Shown one piece after another: positions 1-8,837 of a stretch of 64,000 bases of DNA. A program made the translations under genes and the position numbers. The notes under the pieces are model-generated. The model worked only from the letters and a program-made list of their open reading frames with translations, had not been told where the DNA came from and made no database searches. Position 1 is the first letter of the stretch. The number at the start of each line of letters is the position of its first letter. This DNA is from JBEDUK01 sp963781595 (GTDB taxonomy: Bacteria; Actinomycetota; UBA4738): NCBI GenBank assembly GCA_963781595.1, contig CAWAGG010000006.1, positions 2,356,001-2,420,000 on the forward strand, read 5' to 3'.

Positions 1-766
1 CCGGAACAAGATCCGGCAGTGGTTCTCCCGCGAGCGCCGGGAGGACGCGCTCGAGACCGGGGCGGGATCTGCTGCAGCGGAGCTCTCCGCAAGCAGTCGC
101 TGCCCGCGGTGCGCCGTCACGTCCGACGCGCTCATGCGGCAGATGGCCGCGGACCTGAAGTACCCGGACCTCGATCCGCTGTACGTCGCGATCGGAGAGG
201 GGCACGTGTCCCCGCAGTCGATCGTCTCCCGCCTGACCCGTCTGGTCTCCGAGGACGCGGAGGAAGAAGGCGAGGAGATCCCGGCGGTCCGGCCGGTCAA
301 GATCGAGCGGCGCGACACGAGCGGGATCATGGTTCAGGGGCGCAGCGACGTCTGGGTGAAGCTCTCGAAGTGCTGCACGCCGGTGCCCGGCGACGAGATC
401 GTCGGGTTCGTGACCCGGGGCCTCGGGGTGAGCGTGCACCGGGCCGACTGTCCGAACGTCAAGACGCTCCGGCGCGAGCCCGATCGCATGATCGACGTCG
501 CCTGGCGCGCGGGGGTCGCGAGCTCGTTCGCCGTGTCGATCCAGATCGAGGCCCTGGACCGTACGAAGCTCCTGCGCGACGTGACCACGGTCCTGGGGGA
601 CATGCAGGTGAACATCCTCTCGTCGTCCTCGCACGTCGGCCGCGACCGGATCACGACGCTGCGGTTCACGTTCGAGCTCGGCGACATCACCCACCTGGCG
701 AGCATCCTGGCCGCGGTCCGTCGGGTCGAGGGCGTGTTCGAGGCCTATCGGATCGTCCCGCGGTAG
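1..766 (+). CDS. relA: RelA/SpoT-family (p)ppGpp synthetase/hydrolase, C-terminal part
   Basis: This is the 3' end of a bifunctional alarmone enzyme that makes and degrades (p)ppGpp in the stringent response; the catalytic domains lie upstream of the window. The first codons (frame 2) read NKIRQWFSRERREDALETG, typical of the segment after the TGS domain. From about base 115 the frame continues with the conserved segment around YVAIGEGHVSPQSIV. The last 150 residues hold the conserved-cysteine/zinc-finger-like region (KCCTPVPGDEIVGF, HRADCPN) and a C-terminal ACT domain. Bases about 60-115 translate as nonsense in every single frame, although the frame is the same before and after, so compensating indels are likely there. 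It is followed 10 bases later by dtd, a common actinobacterial arrangement. Family assignment is firm; relA versus rel naming is conventional. Confidence 0.93.
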   Translation, partial: RNKIRQWFSRERREDALETGAGSAAAELSASSRCPRCAVTSDALMRQMAADLKYPDLDPLYVAIGEGHVSPQSIVSRLTRLVSEDAEEEGEEIPAVRPVKIERRDTSGIMVQGRSDVWVKLSKCCTPVPGDEIVGFVTRGLGVSVHRADCPNVKTLRREPDRMIDVAWRAGVASSFAVSIQIEALDRTKLLRDVTTVLGDMQVNILSSSSHVGRDRITTLRFTFELGDITHLASILAAVRRVEGVFEAYRIVPR

Positions 767-776
767 GTGATCGCTC

Positions 777-1231
<455 letters not shown>

Positions 1232-1330
1232 CGGGGCGCGCGGGCGTCGCCGTCCGGGTGTCCCCTGGTCTACGATGGCGAGGCGAGCGGCGTCGCCACC
1301 CTCGGTGACGCTGGCGAGAGGAGGCAGGCC

Positions 1331-1678
1331 ATGGACGCCGATCAGCAGGAACGCCTCGCGGAGCTCGAGGCGCAGGCCGCCGGTCCGGGCCTGTCCGACG
1401 CGGAGGCGAACGAGCTGGGCCAGCTCTACGCGGCCAAGGACGGCACGGGCTACGCGAACGCCGAGGCCGTTCACGCTGGTGCCACCGGGGACGCCGAGGC
1501 CGACCCGCGTCTCGATGCTGCGGAGGTCGAACGGATCAAGGCCGAGCTCCACGACGGCACGATCGAGGACGCCCAGAAGGCCGCGTACACCAAGCGCGAG
1601 GCCTTCAGCAACATGTACGGCGGCGCCTTCCAGGTCCACGAGGGCGAAGAGGACATCCAGGGCCGCCACTCCGGCTAG
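1331..1678 (+). CDS. Small acidic protein of unknown function
   Basis: A 115-residue protein starting at ATG 1331, with a strong ribosome binding site (GAGAGGAGG) about 7 bases upstream. I recognise no family. It is rich in Glu, Asp, Ala and Gln, has no signal peptide, transmembrane segment or cysteine, and is probably cytosolic and helical in its first half. The C-terminal half has AYTKREAFSNMYGGAF, which looks like a short conserved core. It stands alone between dtd and the metallo-hydrolase, and a TACGAT box at 1271-1276 could be its promoter. The good ribosome site and clean frame make it a credible gene, but nothing in the context gives it a function. Confidence 0.7.
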   Translation: MDADQQERLAELEAQAAGPGLSDAEANELGQLYAAKDGTGYANAEAVHAGATGDAEADPRLDAAEVERIKAELHDGTIEDAQKAAYTKREAFSNMYGGAFQVHEGEEDIQGRHSG

Positions 1679-1775
1679 CGGCACCTTCCTTCCAGCGGTT
1701 CCCGGTCCGGACGCGACCTCGTCGGAGGAGAGGGCCCGGGGCGATCGTCGAGCGAAGCGCCCGCAGGGGCGCTGT

Positions 1776-1781
1776 TACGAT
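1776..1781 (+). promoter_or_regulatory. -10 box of the metallo-hydrolase gene
   Basis: TACGAT lies 11 bases before the ATG at 1793, with no Shine-Dalgarno sequence between them. This fits the leaderless-type promoter pattern repeated before several genes in this window. Confidence 0.5.
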
Positions 1782-1792
1782 TGCCCGCCATC

Positions 1793-2423
1793 ATGTCCGA
1801 CTACCTCGAGGCATTCGCCGACAACCCGTACGCGACGAACTGCTGGCTGCTCGCGCGCGAGGGGAGCGACGAGGCGCTGGTCGTCGACCCCGGCTTCTCG
1901 GCCGCCCGCGTCCGGTCGCTGCTGACGGCGGCGGGCAAGCGCCCGGTCGCCGCGCTGGCGACGCACGGCCACAGCGACCATGTCGGCGCCGCGGCCGAGT
2001 TCTGCGGAAGCGAGCTGCCGATGTTCATCCACGTCGACGACGAGCTCGCCCTCACCGATCCGGCTGGTTGGGGCGCCGGCTTCCCCGGCTCCCCGCCGGG
2101 CCGGCCCACCGACACGCGGACGGTGCGCGACGGTGACGTCATCTCGCAGGCGGGGTTCGAGCTGGAGGTCGATCCACACGCCCGGGCACACCCCGGGCAG
2201 CGTGTGCTTCCGGTTCGACTCGACCGTGTTCAGCGGGGACCTGGTGTTCGCCGGGAGCATCGGTCGTTCGGACTTCCCGAACTCCTCGGGCGGAGCGATG
2301 CTCGTGAGCCTGCGGCGGTTCCTGGAGCTGCCCGACGACGTCGAGGTCCTGCCCGGCCACCTGCGGACCACGACCGTCGGGCGTGAGCGCGCGACGAACC
2401 CGTTCCTGCTGCAGCTGGTCTAG
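1793..2423 (+). CDS. Metallo-beta-lactamase-fold hydrolase, glyoxalase II-like (frameshifted)
   Basis: A hydroxyacylglutathione-hydrolase-like member of the metallo-beta-lactamase superfamily, probably a thioester hydrolase; the true substrate is unknown, and actinobacteria mostly lack glutathione. The zinc-binding motif THGHSDHVG is near residue 62. The frame then breaks at about 2172: PGHTPGSVCF, GDLVFAGSIGRSDFP and the C-terminal LPGHLRTTT...NPFL continue one frame on. Removing one G from GGTCGATCC (about 2171) restores the expected HTPGHTPG. The corrected length of about 209 residues is usual for short glyoxalase II-like proteins. The usual GHGP of the third metal motif reads GHLR here, which may be another local error. 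It sits just before hisS. Confidence 0.85.
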
Positions 2424-2433
2424 AGGTTCGGTC

Positions 2434-3696
2434 GTGGACTTCCAGCCGCCGAAGGGGACCCTGGACGTCCTGCCGCCCGAGGGAGGACGGCTCCGGACGC
2501 TGTACGAGCGGGCGGCGCGGCTCGCGGGCCTCTACGGCTACCGCTACGTCGAAACGCCGGTGTTCGAGTCGACCGAGCTGTTCGCTCGGACGTCCGGCGA
2601 GACGAGCGACGTCGTCTCGAAGGAGATGTACACGTTCGAGGACCGAGGTGGACGCTCGTTGACGCTTCGGCCCGAGGGCACCGCGCCGGTGATGCGGGCG
2701 TTCCTCCATCGGCAGCACGAGCTGGCCCTGCCGTTCAAGGCGTTCTACCTGACGCGGATGTACCGGTACGCTCGCCCACAGGCCGGCAGGTACCGGGAGC
2801 ACCGGCAGTTCGGCATCGAGATCTTCGGCGAAGCTGCCCCGGAGGCCGACGTCGAGGTGATCGCCGTCGGGAACCGGTTCCTGCGTGAGCTGGGGCTCTC
2901 GGCCTACCGGGTCGAGGTCAACTCGATCGGGGACGAGAACTGTCGCCCGGCGTACCGGGAGCTGCTCGTCGCCTACCTGGGCGCGCGAGCCGGCGAGCTC
3001 CGAGATGAGCATCGCGAGCGCTTCGCCGAGAATCCCCTGCGCCTCCTCGACTGCAAGGACGAGGCGTGCCGGGCCGTTGCCGCGGACGCGCCGAGGATCA
3101 CCGACCACCTCTGCGACGCCTGCCGCGCGCACTTCGACGCGGTGCTCGCCGGGCTGCGCGCCGAGGGGGTCGAGCCAACGCTGACGCCGACGATGGTAAG
3201 GGGGCTTGACTATTACACGCGGACGGCATTCGAATTCGTGAGCACGGGGCTCTCGGCGGCGCAGGCGACGCTGTTCGGCGGTGGTCGCTACGACGGCCTG
3301 GCGGAGGCGCTGGGCGGTCCGCACCTCCCAGGCGTCGGGTTCGGCCTCGGCCTCGAGCGTGTGACGCTCGCGCTGGCGGATGAAGCTGTTCCCTCGACCG
3401 AGGGCGACGACGTCGATTGCTTCGTCGTCGCGGTGGGGGACGAGGCGCGGGCGCGTTCGGTGGAGATCGCCGGCGAGCTCCGGGCGAACGGCCTGCGCAC
3501 GGACCGCCTGTTCGATCCCGCCCCGATGAAGCGCGCGCTCAGAACGTCGTCTCGGGTCGGCGCTCGGTACACGGTGATCGTCGGTGACCGGGAGTTCGCC
3601 GCGGGGACGGTGTCGGTGAAGCGGATGGGCGACGGCGAACAGCGGGAGCTGGCGCTCGACGACGCGATCGCGTGGATGCGGGGCGACGACACGTGA
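2434..3696 (+). CDS. hisS: Histidyl-tRNA synthetase
   Basis: Charges tRNA-His with histidine (class II aminoacyl-tRNA synthetase). GTG 2434 gives the typical N-terminus VDFQPPKGTLDVLP. Motif 2 is seen as FYLTRMYRYARPQAGRYREH, the histidine-specific motif as VRGLDYYTRTAFEF, followed by FGGGRYDGL and motif 3 GFGLGLERV. The C-terminal anticodon-binding domain (about residues 325-420) ends with a segment like RELALDDAIAWM. The length of 420 residues is normal. The stop codon overlaps the GTG of aspS (GTGA), so the two synthetases are probably translationally coupled. An upstream in-frame start at 2383 would overlap the previous gene and is less likely. Confidence 0.97.
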   Translation: MDFQPPKGTLDVLPPEGGRLRTLYERAARLAGLYGYRYVETPVFESTELFARTSGETSDVVSKEMYTFEDRGGRSLTLRPEGTAPVMRAFLHRQHELALPFKAFYLTRMYRYARPQAGRYREHRQFGIEIFGEAAPEADVEVIAVGNRFLRELGLSAYRVEVNSIGDENCRPAYRELLVAYLGARAGELRDEHRERFAENPLRLLDCKDEACRAVAADAPRITDHLCDACRAHFDAVLAGLRAEGVEPTLTPTMVRGLDYYTRTAFEFVSTGLSAAQATLFGGGRYDGLAEALGGPHLPGVGFGLGLERVTLALADEAVPSTEGDDVDCFVVAVGDEARARSVEIAGELRANGLRTDRLFDPAPMKRALRTSSRVGARYTVIVGDREFAAGTVSVKRMGDGEQRELALDDAIAWMRGDDT

Positions 3697-5504
3697 GCCT
3701 GCCGGGCGGCCGGACCCACATGTGCGGCGACCTGCGCGCCACGGACGACGGCGAGGCGGTGGTCCTCGCCGGCTGGGTCGCCCGCCGCCGCGACCACGGC
3801 GGGGTGATGTTCTTCGACCTGCGTGACCGCGAGGGCATCGTCCAGGTCGTCGCGCATCCCGAGGATCAGCCCGAGGCGTACGCGGCCGCCCAGGAGCTCC
3901 GCGGCGAGTCCGTCGTCGTCGTCCGGGGAGGGTGCCGTTCGAGGCCCGAGGGAACGGTGAACCCGAACATCCCGACCGGTGAGGTCGAGGTCGCCGCGAC
4001 CGCGATCGACGTCCTCAGTGGGTCCGACACGCCGCCCTTCCCGGTCGAAGACCGGGTCGAGGCGGACGAGACGCTCCGCCTGAGATACCGGTACCTCGAC
4101 CTCCGCCGCCCGGAGATGACCCGCATCCTGCGCGACCGTGCGAGGATCGCCGGCGCGATCCGGCGGTTCTTCGACGAGCGGGGGTTCGTGGACGTCGAGA
4201 CCCCGATGCTCACGAAGAGCACGCCGGAGGGTGCGCGGGACTTCCTGGTGCCGTCGCGGCTGCAGCGGGGCACCGTGTACGCGCTGCCGCAGTCGCCCCA
4301 GCAGTTCAAACAGCTGCTGATGGTCGCCGGCATCGACCGCTACTACCAGCTCGCGCACTGCTTCCGGGACGAGGATCTGCGGGCCGATCGGCACTGGGAG
4401 TTCACCCAGCTCGACCTGGAGATGTCGTTCGCCACGGAAGAGGACGTGCAGGACGAGCTGGAGGAGATGTTCGGCGCGTTGTGGCGCGAGGTCCTCGGCG
4501 TCGAGGTCGCGCGCCCGTGGCCCCGGCTGACGTACGACGAGGCGATCGCCCGGTTCGGCTCGGACAAGCCCGACACACGGTACGGGATGGAGCTCGCCGA
4601 TCTGACGGAGGCGTTCCGCGGGAGCGGCTTCCGCGCGTTCGCGCGCGCGGTGGAAGAGGGCGGGGTGATCAAGGGGTTCGCCGCGCCGGGCGCCGCGTCG
4701 TGGTCGCGCAAGGAGCTGGACGGGCTCGTGAACGAGGCTACCTCGCGGGGCGCCAAGGGCCTCGTCTGGGTCGCGTACACGGGTGCGGAGGCGAGGTCGC
4801 CGGTGATCTCGCACCTGTCCGAGGAGGAGCTCGCCACGATCGCGTCGGCGACCGGCGCCGGCGACGCCGCACTGGCCCTGATCGTCGCGGACCGGCCGGA
4901 CCGCGTCGCCGTCGCGCTCGACGGGCTCCGGCGCCTCATGGCCGACCGCCTCGGGCTGGTCGAGAGCGGACGCTGGGATTTCCTGTGGATCACGGAGTTC
5001 CCGATGTTCGAGTGGAGCGACGAGGAGGCGAAGTGGGTCGCGATGCACCACCCCTTCACCGCGCCGCTCGCCGACGACCTGGACCCCGGGACCGCCAGGG
5101 CCCGCGCCTACGACATCGTGCTGAACGGGATCGAGCTGGGGAGCGGGAGCGTCCGGATCCACCGCCCGGACCTGCAGCGCCGGGTCTTCGAGGTGCTCGG
5201 CATCGGGCCGGAGGAGGCCGAGGACAAGTTCGGCCACATGCTCCGGGCGTTCCGCTACGGCGTGCCGCCGCACGCCGGGTTCGCGTTCGGTCTCGAGCGG
5301 GTCGTGATGTTCCTGACCGGCCGGGACAACATCCGTGACGTGATCGCGTTCCCGAAGACATCCTCGGGCATCGAGCCGCTCACGGGCGCTCCGAGCGAGC
5401 CGTCGAAGGAGCAGCTGGCGCAGCTCGGGATCCGGTTGGAGCCGGCGACGCGGGAGGCCCGCGATCCGGACCGCCCGGGAGAACCCGGCGCCCAACCCTC
5501 CTGA
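3693..5504 (+). CDS. aspS: Aspartyl-tRNA synthetase
   Basis: Class II synthetase for tRNA-Asp (possibly also tRNA-Asn, if a GatCAB pathway is used). GTG 3693 overlaps the hisS stop. An N-terminal OB-fold anticodon domain begins THMCGDLRATDDG and is followed by VAGWVARRRDHGGVMFFDLRD-type sequence. Class II motif 2 is present (HCFRDEDLRADRHWEFTQLD), a long GAD insertion fills the middle (about residues 290-420), and motif 3 is GFAFGLERVVMFLTG. The 603-residue length matches the bacterial type with a GAD domain. A C-terminal tail rich in Arg, Asp and Pro follows the catalytic core. It meets the minus-strand membrane-protein gene with only 4 bases between stops. Confidence 0.97.
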   Translation: MSLPGGRTHMCGDLRATDDGEAVVLAGWVARRRDHGGVMFFDLRDREGIVQVVAHPEDQPEAYAAAQELRGESVVVVRGGCRSRPEGTVNPNIPTGEVEVAATAIDVLSGSDTPPFPVEDRVEADETLRLRYRYLDLRRPEMTRILRDRARIAGAIRRFFDERGFVDVETPMLTKSTPEGARDFLVPSRLQRGTVYALPQSPQQFKQLLMVAGIDRYYQLAHCFRDEDLRADRHWEFTQLDLEMSFATEEDVQDELEEMFGALWREVLGVEVARPWPRLTYDEAIARFGSDKPDTRYGMELADLTEAFRGSGFRAFARAVEEGGVIKGFAAPGAASWSRKELDGLVNEATSRGAKGLVWVAYTGAEARSPVISHLSEEELATIASATGAGDAALALIVADRPDRVAVALDGLRRLMADRLGLVESGRWDFLWITEFPMFEWSDEEAKWVAMHHPFTAPLADDLDPGTARARAYDIVLNGIELGSGSVRIHRPDLQRRVFEVLGIGPEEAEDKFGHMLRAFRYGVPPHAGFAFGLERVVMFLTGRDNIRDVIAFPKTSSGIEPLTGAPSEPSKEQLAQLGIRLEPATREARDPDRPGEPGAQPS

Positions 5505-5508
5505 GCCG

Positions 5509-6762
5509 CTACCCCGCGACGACGGCGTCCGCGCCGACGAGCTGCGGGTCGGGGTCGGGCTGTGCGGGCGCCCGGACCCGCGCGCGCGAGAGCACCTCTC
5601 GTCCGGCGGGCCAGGCGAGCGCGACCCACAGCCCCGCTTCCAGCGCCCACCAGAGGTCGCGCGGGACGTGCACCAGGAACATCGCGAGGGCCGCCCCCGC
5701 GAGGACGGCGGCCCTCGCGAACCGAGCCGGCGTCGGAGTGGCGTGGAGCACCAGGAGCATCATCCCCGGGGCGAGGTAGTACGCGTACAGCGTCGGTTCG
5801 AACACGATCCGCCCCAGGAACACCAGGCCCAGGCCGGCGAGCAGCGTGGAGGCGTCGGCACGGTCGCGGACCAGGCACGCGATGACGAGCGCGACGGCGA
5901 TGGCGCCCAGCCGGGCCGGCGTCCCCACCAGGATGCGATGGGGGTCGGAGACCCAGGGGGCCGGATGGCCGAGCCACGGCCAGGTGCGCGCCCCGACGAG
6001 CGCGGGAACCGCGTGCTTCGCGTCCACGGCGAGGGGGAACGCCACCAGGACGGCCGGGAACGCGCACACGGAGGCCGCGGTCCTGACGCGACGCCCCCGC
6101 GGCGCGGTCGCGACGGCGAGCGGCAGGGCGAGCAGTGCCCACTGCTTGAAGGCGATCGCGACCGACAGCATGAGCGCCGCACGGATCGGACGACCGCGGA
6201 GGCGCTCGCGGACGAAGAAGAGGACGAAGGCCAGCGCGAGCACGTCCTCGAAGTGTCCGGCCCGGATCGCCACCGGGCCCGCCACCAGGGCGAGGGCGAC
6301 GAGCTGGAGCAGGATGGGCCGCCCGATCCGCAGCTCCACAGCGACGGACCGGACGGCGTGGAACAGCACGGCCGTCAGGGCCAAGCCGGCGGGGCCGTAC
6401 ACGAGCCACAGCGTTGGATGCGGGATCGGGAACGGGGTGTTCGAGGTCATCTCGAACATCTGACCGACCAGGGCCACCGGCGCGAGGACGATCGCGATGA
6501 GCGGTGGCGCGACGAACAACGGCGTCGCCTCGTAGAGGTAGCCGAGCGCGCCGTTCGCGACGTACTGCGCCGGCTGGATCGGCACCCAGACGTCGTCCGA
6601 GGGCAGCCAGTAGGGCGAGTGGTGCATCCACGGCTCGAACCACAGCGACCAGGCCATGCCGGTCGCGATCGTGAGGACGGTGAGCCAGATGGTCGCGCGC
6701 CACGGGTGGGGATCGAGGCGCTCCGCGGTCTCCCCGGCCGCGGCCTCCGAAAGGGTCGCCAT
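5509..6762 (-). CDS. Polytopic membrane protein, possible glycosyltransferase-like (GT87/DUF2029 type)
   Basis: A 417-residue integral membrane protein with about ten hydrophobic segments, for example TIWLTVLTIATGMAWSLWF near the N-terminus and LIAIVLAPVALVGQMF further on. Extracytoplasmic-looking loops contain PWMHHSPYWLPSDDVW and GHFEDVLALAF; an acidic His-Phe-Glu-Asp loop next to a membrane helix resembles polyprenyl-phosphate-dependent mannosyltransferases of the DUF2029/GT87 group. That assignment is a suggestion, not a firm call. The start chosen is the ATG at 6762, after which the hydrophobic core begins quickly; the frame stays open upstream but there it is only Arg/Pro-rich shadow sequence. 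It is divergent from rarA. Confidence 0.7.
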   Translation of the reverse strand: MATLSEAAAGETAERLDPHPWRATIWLTVLTIATGMAWSLWFEPWMHHSPYWLPSDDVWVPIQPAQYVANGALGYLYEATPLFVAPPLIAIVLAPVALVGQMFEMTSNTPFPIPHPTLWLVYGPAGLALTAVLFHAVRSVAVELRIGRPILLQLVALALVAGPVAIRAGHFEDVLALAFVLFFVRERLRGRPIRAALMLSVAIAFKQWALLALPLAVATAPRGRRVRTAASVCAFPAVLVAFPLAVDAKHAVPALVGARTWPWLGHPAPWVSDPHRILVGTPARLGAIAVALVIACLVRDRADASTLLAGLGLVFLGRIVFEPTLYAYYLAPGMMLLVLHATPTPARFARAAVLAGAALAMFLVHVPRDLWWALEAGLWVALAWPAGREVLSRARVRAPAQPDPDPQLVGADAVVAG

Positions 6763-6872
6763 GACGTGAGTAGTCGTCGGCAACGGCGGTCTCCGGCTTG
6801 ATGCCGGGCCGGATGCTCCCCCGGGGCCCGGCCGCGGTCCCGTGGGCCTCGGCTCGGGCGGCTCGGTTCGCC

Positions 6873-6878
6873 TAGAGT
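6873..6878 (+). promoter_or_regulatory. -10 box of rarA
   Basis: TAGAGT ends 9 bases before the rarA ATG, with no ribosome binding site between them. This agrees with a leaderless or near-leaderless mRNA. Confidence 0.5.
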
Positions 6879-6887
6879 CTGCAGCTG

Positions 6888-8219
6888 ATGGCCGAGCCCC
6901 TCGCCGCCCGGATGCGCCCGCGGTCGTTCGACGAGGTCGTCGGCCAGCAGCACCTGATCGGCGCCGGCAAGCCGCTCGCCGAGCTGGTCCGCTCGGGACG
7001 GCTCCCGTCCATGATCCTGTGGGGCCCCGCCGGCAGCGGGAAGACGACGCTGGCGCACCTCCTGGCGCGCGCGGTCGGCGGCGACGTCGAACAGCTCTCG
7101 GCCGTCGCCTCGGGGGTCGCGGACGCCCGCAAGGTGATCGAACGGGGGCGGGGTTCGATGATCCCGGTCGTGCTGTTCGTCGACGAGGTCCACCGATGGT
7201 CGAAGGCACAGCAGGACGTCCTGCTCCCGGCCGTCGAGGACGGGACGATCACGTTCATCGGCGCGACGACCGAGAACCCGTACTTCTCGCTGGTCTCGCC
7301 GTTGCTCTCGCGGTGCCTCCTCCTTCGGCTCGATCCCCTGTCGGGGGAGGACCTGCGCGCATTGCTCGAACGGGCGCTGGCCGACCCGGAGCGCGGGCTT
7401 GGGAAGGAGCCGATCGACGTGACGCCCGAGGCGCTGGACCACCTGGTCGACATCGCGCAGGGTGACGCGCGCGTGGCGCTCACCGGGCTGGACGCCGCGG
7501 TCCTCGCCGCCCGCGCGCTCGGGGCGTCCGAGGTCACGCGGGACATCGCCGCCGACGCGGTGCAGCAGAAGGCGGTCGTGTACGACCGCCAGGGGGACGC
7601 GCACTACGACGTGATCTCGGCCTTCATCAAGTCCCTCCGGGGCAGCGACGTCGACGCGACGCTGTTCTGGCTCGCCCGCATGATCGAGGCCGGGGAGGAC
7701 GCTCGCTACATCGCGCGGCGGATGGTCGTCCACGCCTCCGAGGACGTCGGGCTGGCCGACCCTCGGGCGCTGCTGATCGCGAACGCCGCGGCCCACGCCG
7801 TCGAGTACGTCGGGCTGCCAGAGGCGGGCCTGAACCTCGCGGAGGCGGCGATCTACCTGGCCCGGGCCCCCAAGTCGAACAGCGTGAAGGTGGCGCTCGG
7901 CAGGGCGTTCGAGGACGCGGCCTCCAGCGACCCCGTCCCACTGCACCTGAAGGAGGTGGGACACCCGGCGCTGCGCAAGCTCGGGTTCGGGAAGGGCTAC
8001 AAGTACCCGCACGACTACCCCGGTCACGTCGTCGACCAGGAGTACCGCCCCGCTCGGTTCGCCGGCCGCCGGTACTACGAACCGTCCGGCATGGGCGAGG
8101 AGGCGGACGCGCCGGCGCCGGAGAACGGGGCAGACCGCGACGACTATGATTCGGGCTCTGTCCCCGCGCCACCGGTCGACGGGGCCGGGGAGCCCGTGGA
8201 GGACGAAAGGGGAGCGTGA
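6888..8219 (+). CDS. rarA: Replication-associated recombination protein RarA (MgsA family AAA+ ATPase)
   Basis: AAA+ ATPase acting at stalled replication forks, related to the clamp-loader gamma subunit and eukaryotic WRNIP1. It opens with PLAARMRPRSFDEVVGQQHL, typical of the family. Walker A is GPAGSGKTT (about residue 47) and Walker B is VVLFVDEVHRWSK, where most relatives have DEIHRFNK. Sensor 1 is FIGATTENPYF. The C-terminal tetramerisation/MgsA domain contains GSDVDATLFWLARMIEAGED and ends with the family's YKYPHDYPGH. The 443-residue length is normal, plus an acidic disordered tail of about 40 residues after GRRYYEP. Its stop overlaps the ATG of the next gene. Confidence 0.95.
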   Translation: MAEPLAARMRPRSFDEVVGQQHLIGAGKPLAELVRSGRLPSMILWGPAGSGKTTLAHLLARAVGGDVEQLSAVASGVADARKVIERGRGSMIPVVLFVDEVHRWSKAQQDVLLPAVEDGTITFIGATTENPYFSLVSPLLSRCLLLRLDPLSGEDLRALLERALADPERGLGKEPIDVTPEALDHLVDIAQGDARVALTGLDAAVLAARALGASEVTRDIAADAVQQKAVVYDRQGDAHYDVISAFIKSLRGSDVDATLFWLARMIEAGEDARYIARRMVVHASEDVGLADPRALLIANAAAHAVEYVGLPEAGLNLAEAAIYLARAPKSNSVKVALGRAFEDAASSDPVPLHLKEVGHPALRKLGFGKGYKYPHDYPGHVVDQEYRPARFAGRRYYEPSGMGEEADAPAPENGADRDDYDSGSVPAPPVDGAGEPVEDERGA

Positions 8220-8584
8220 TGATCGCAGGGGTCACCTTGGGGGGCATCGCGGCGCTCGTCATCGCCGCGTTCTGGGCGGTGCTCGTCTTCTTCATGGCGC
8301 TGGCGCTCGTGAAGCTCTGGGGCGTGCTGGAGGAGACGAAGAACACGATCGAGCGGCTCACGGACGAGACGGTCCCGCTCCTCTCCGAGGTCACGGTGAC
8401 GGTCACATCCGTGAACACGAACCTCGAACAGGTGGCCGGCGCGACGAAGGCCGCGGCCAACGTCGCGCGTTCCGCGGACCGGGTCAGTCAGGTGGTCGAA
8501 CAGACGGTCTCGAGCCCGCTGATCAAGCTCGCCGCAGCCGGCTACGGCTTCTCGCGTGCCTCGAAGAAGGTCAGGAAGAAGTAG
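8219..8584 (+). CDS. DUF948-family single-pass membrane protein
   Basis: A 121-residue protein with one N-terminal transmembrane helix (about residues 5-32, IAALVIAAFWAVLVFFMALA) followed by a helical region likely to form a coiled coil (EETKNTIERLTDETVP...). This is the layout of DUF948, an actinobacterial and firmicute family of unknown function. A basic C-terminus (SRASKKVRKK) ends the protein. The ATG at 8219 overlaps the rarA TGA; GTG 8216 in the same frame is a possible alternative. In many actinobacteria a DUF948 gene and a DUF6167-like gene sit directly before alaS; here the hyu genes have come between them and alaS. Confidence 0.8.
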   Translation: MIAGVTLGGIAALVIAAFWAVLVFFMALALVKLWGVLEETKNTIERLTDETVPLLSEVTVTVTSVNTNLEQVAGATKAAANVARSADRVSQVVEQTVSSPLIKLAAAGYGFSRASKKVRKK

Positions 8585-8587
8585 CCG

Positions 8588-8821
8588 GTGTTCAAGCGCT
8601 TGTTCTGGCTGTCGGTCGGCGTCGGCATGGGGGTGACCGTGGCGATCCAGCTGTCGCGCTGGACGCGGCGTCAACGCGAGAAGCTGTCCCCTGCGAGCCT
8701 CGCCCAGCGGGCCGGTGACGGCGTCTCGGGCCTCGGATCCATGGTCTCGGAGTTCCTCGACGAGTACCGAGCGGCGTCGGCCCGGCGAGAGGCCGAGCTC
8801 CGCGAGAGCCTGGACGACTGA
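8588..8821 (+). CDS. Small membrane protein, DUF6167-like
   Basis: A 77-residue protein starting at GTG 8588, three bases after the preceding stop. The N-terminus FKRLFWLSVGVGMGVTVAIQ is a short transmembrane or signal-anchor helix, followed by a basic stretch (SRWTRRQREKLSP) and an acidic helical tail. Its size and position after a DUF948 gene match the small actinobacterial family DUF6167, found between DUF948 and alaS. The match rests on neighbourhood and general layout, not on catalytic residues. No enzymatic role can be suggested. Confidence 0.7.
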   Translation: MFKRLFWLSVGVGMGVTVAIQLSRWTRRQREKLSPASLAQRAGDGVSGLGSMVSEFLDEYRAASARREAELRESLDD

Positions 8822-8837
8822 AGCCCGTCGGCGCCGG

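Noticed and set aside
3288..5495. A 735-codon minus-strand frame opposite hisS-aspS
   Set aside because: No motif, no ribosome site, and both synthetases on the plus strand are complete.
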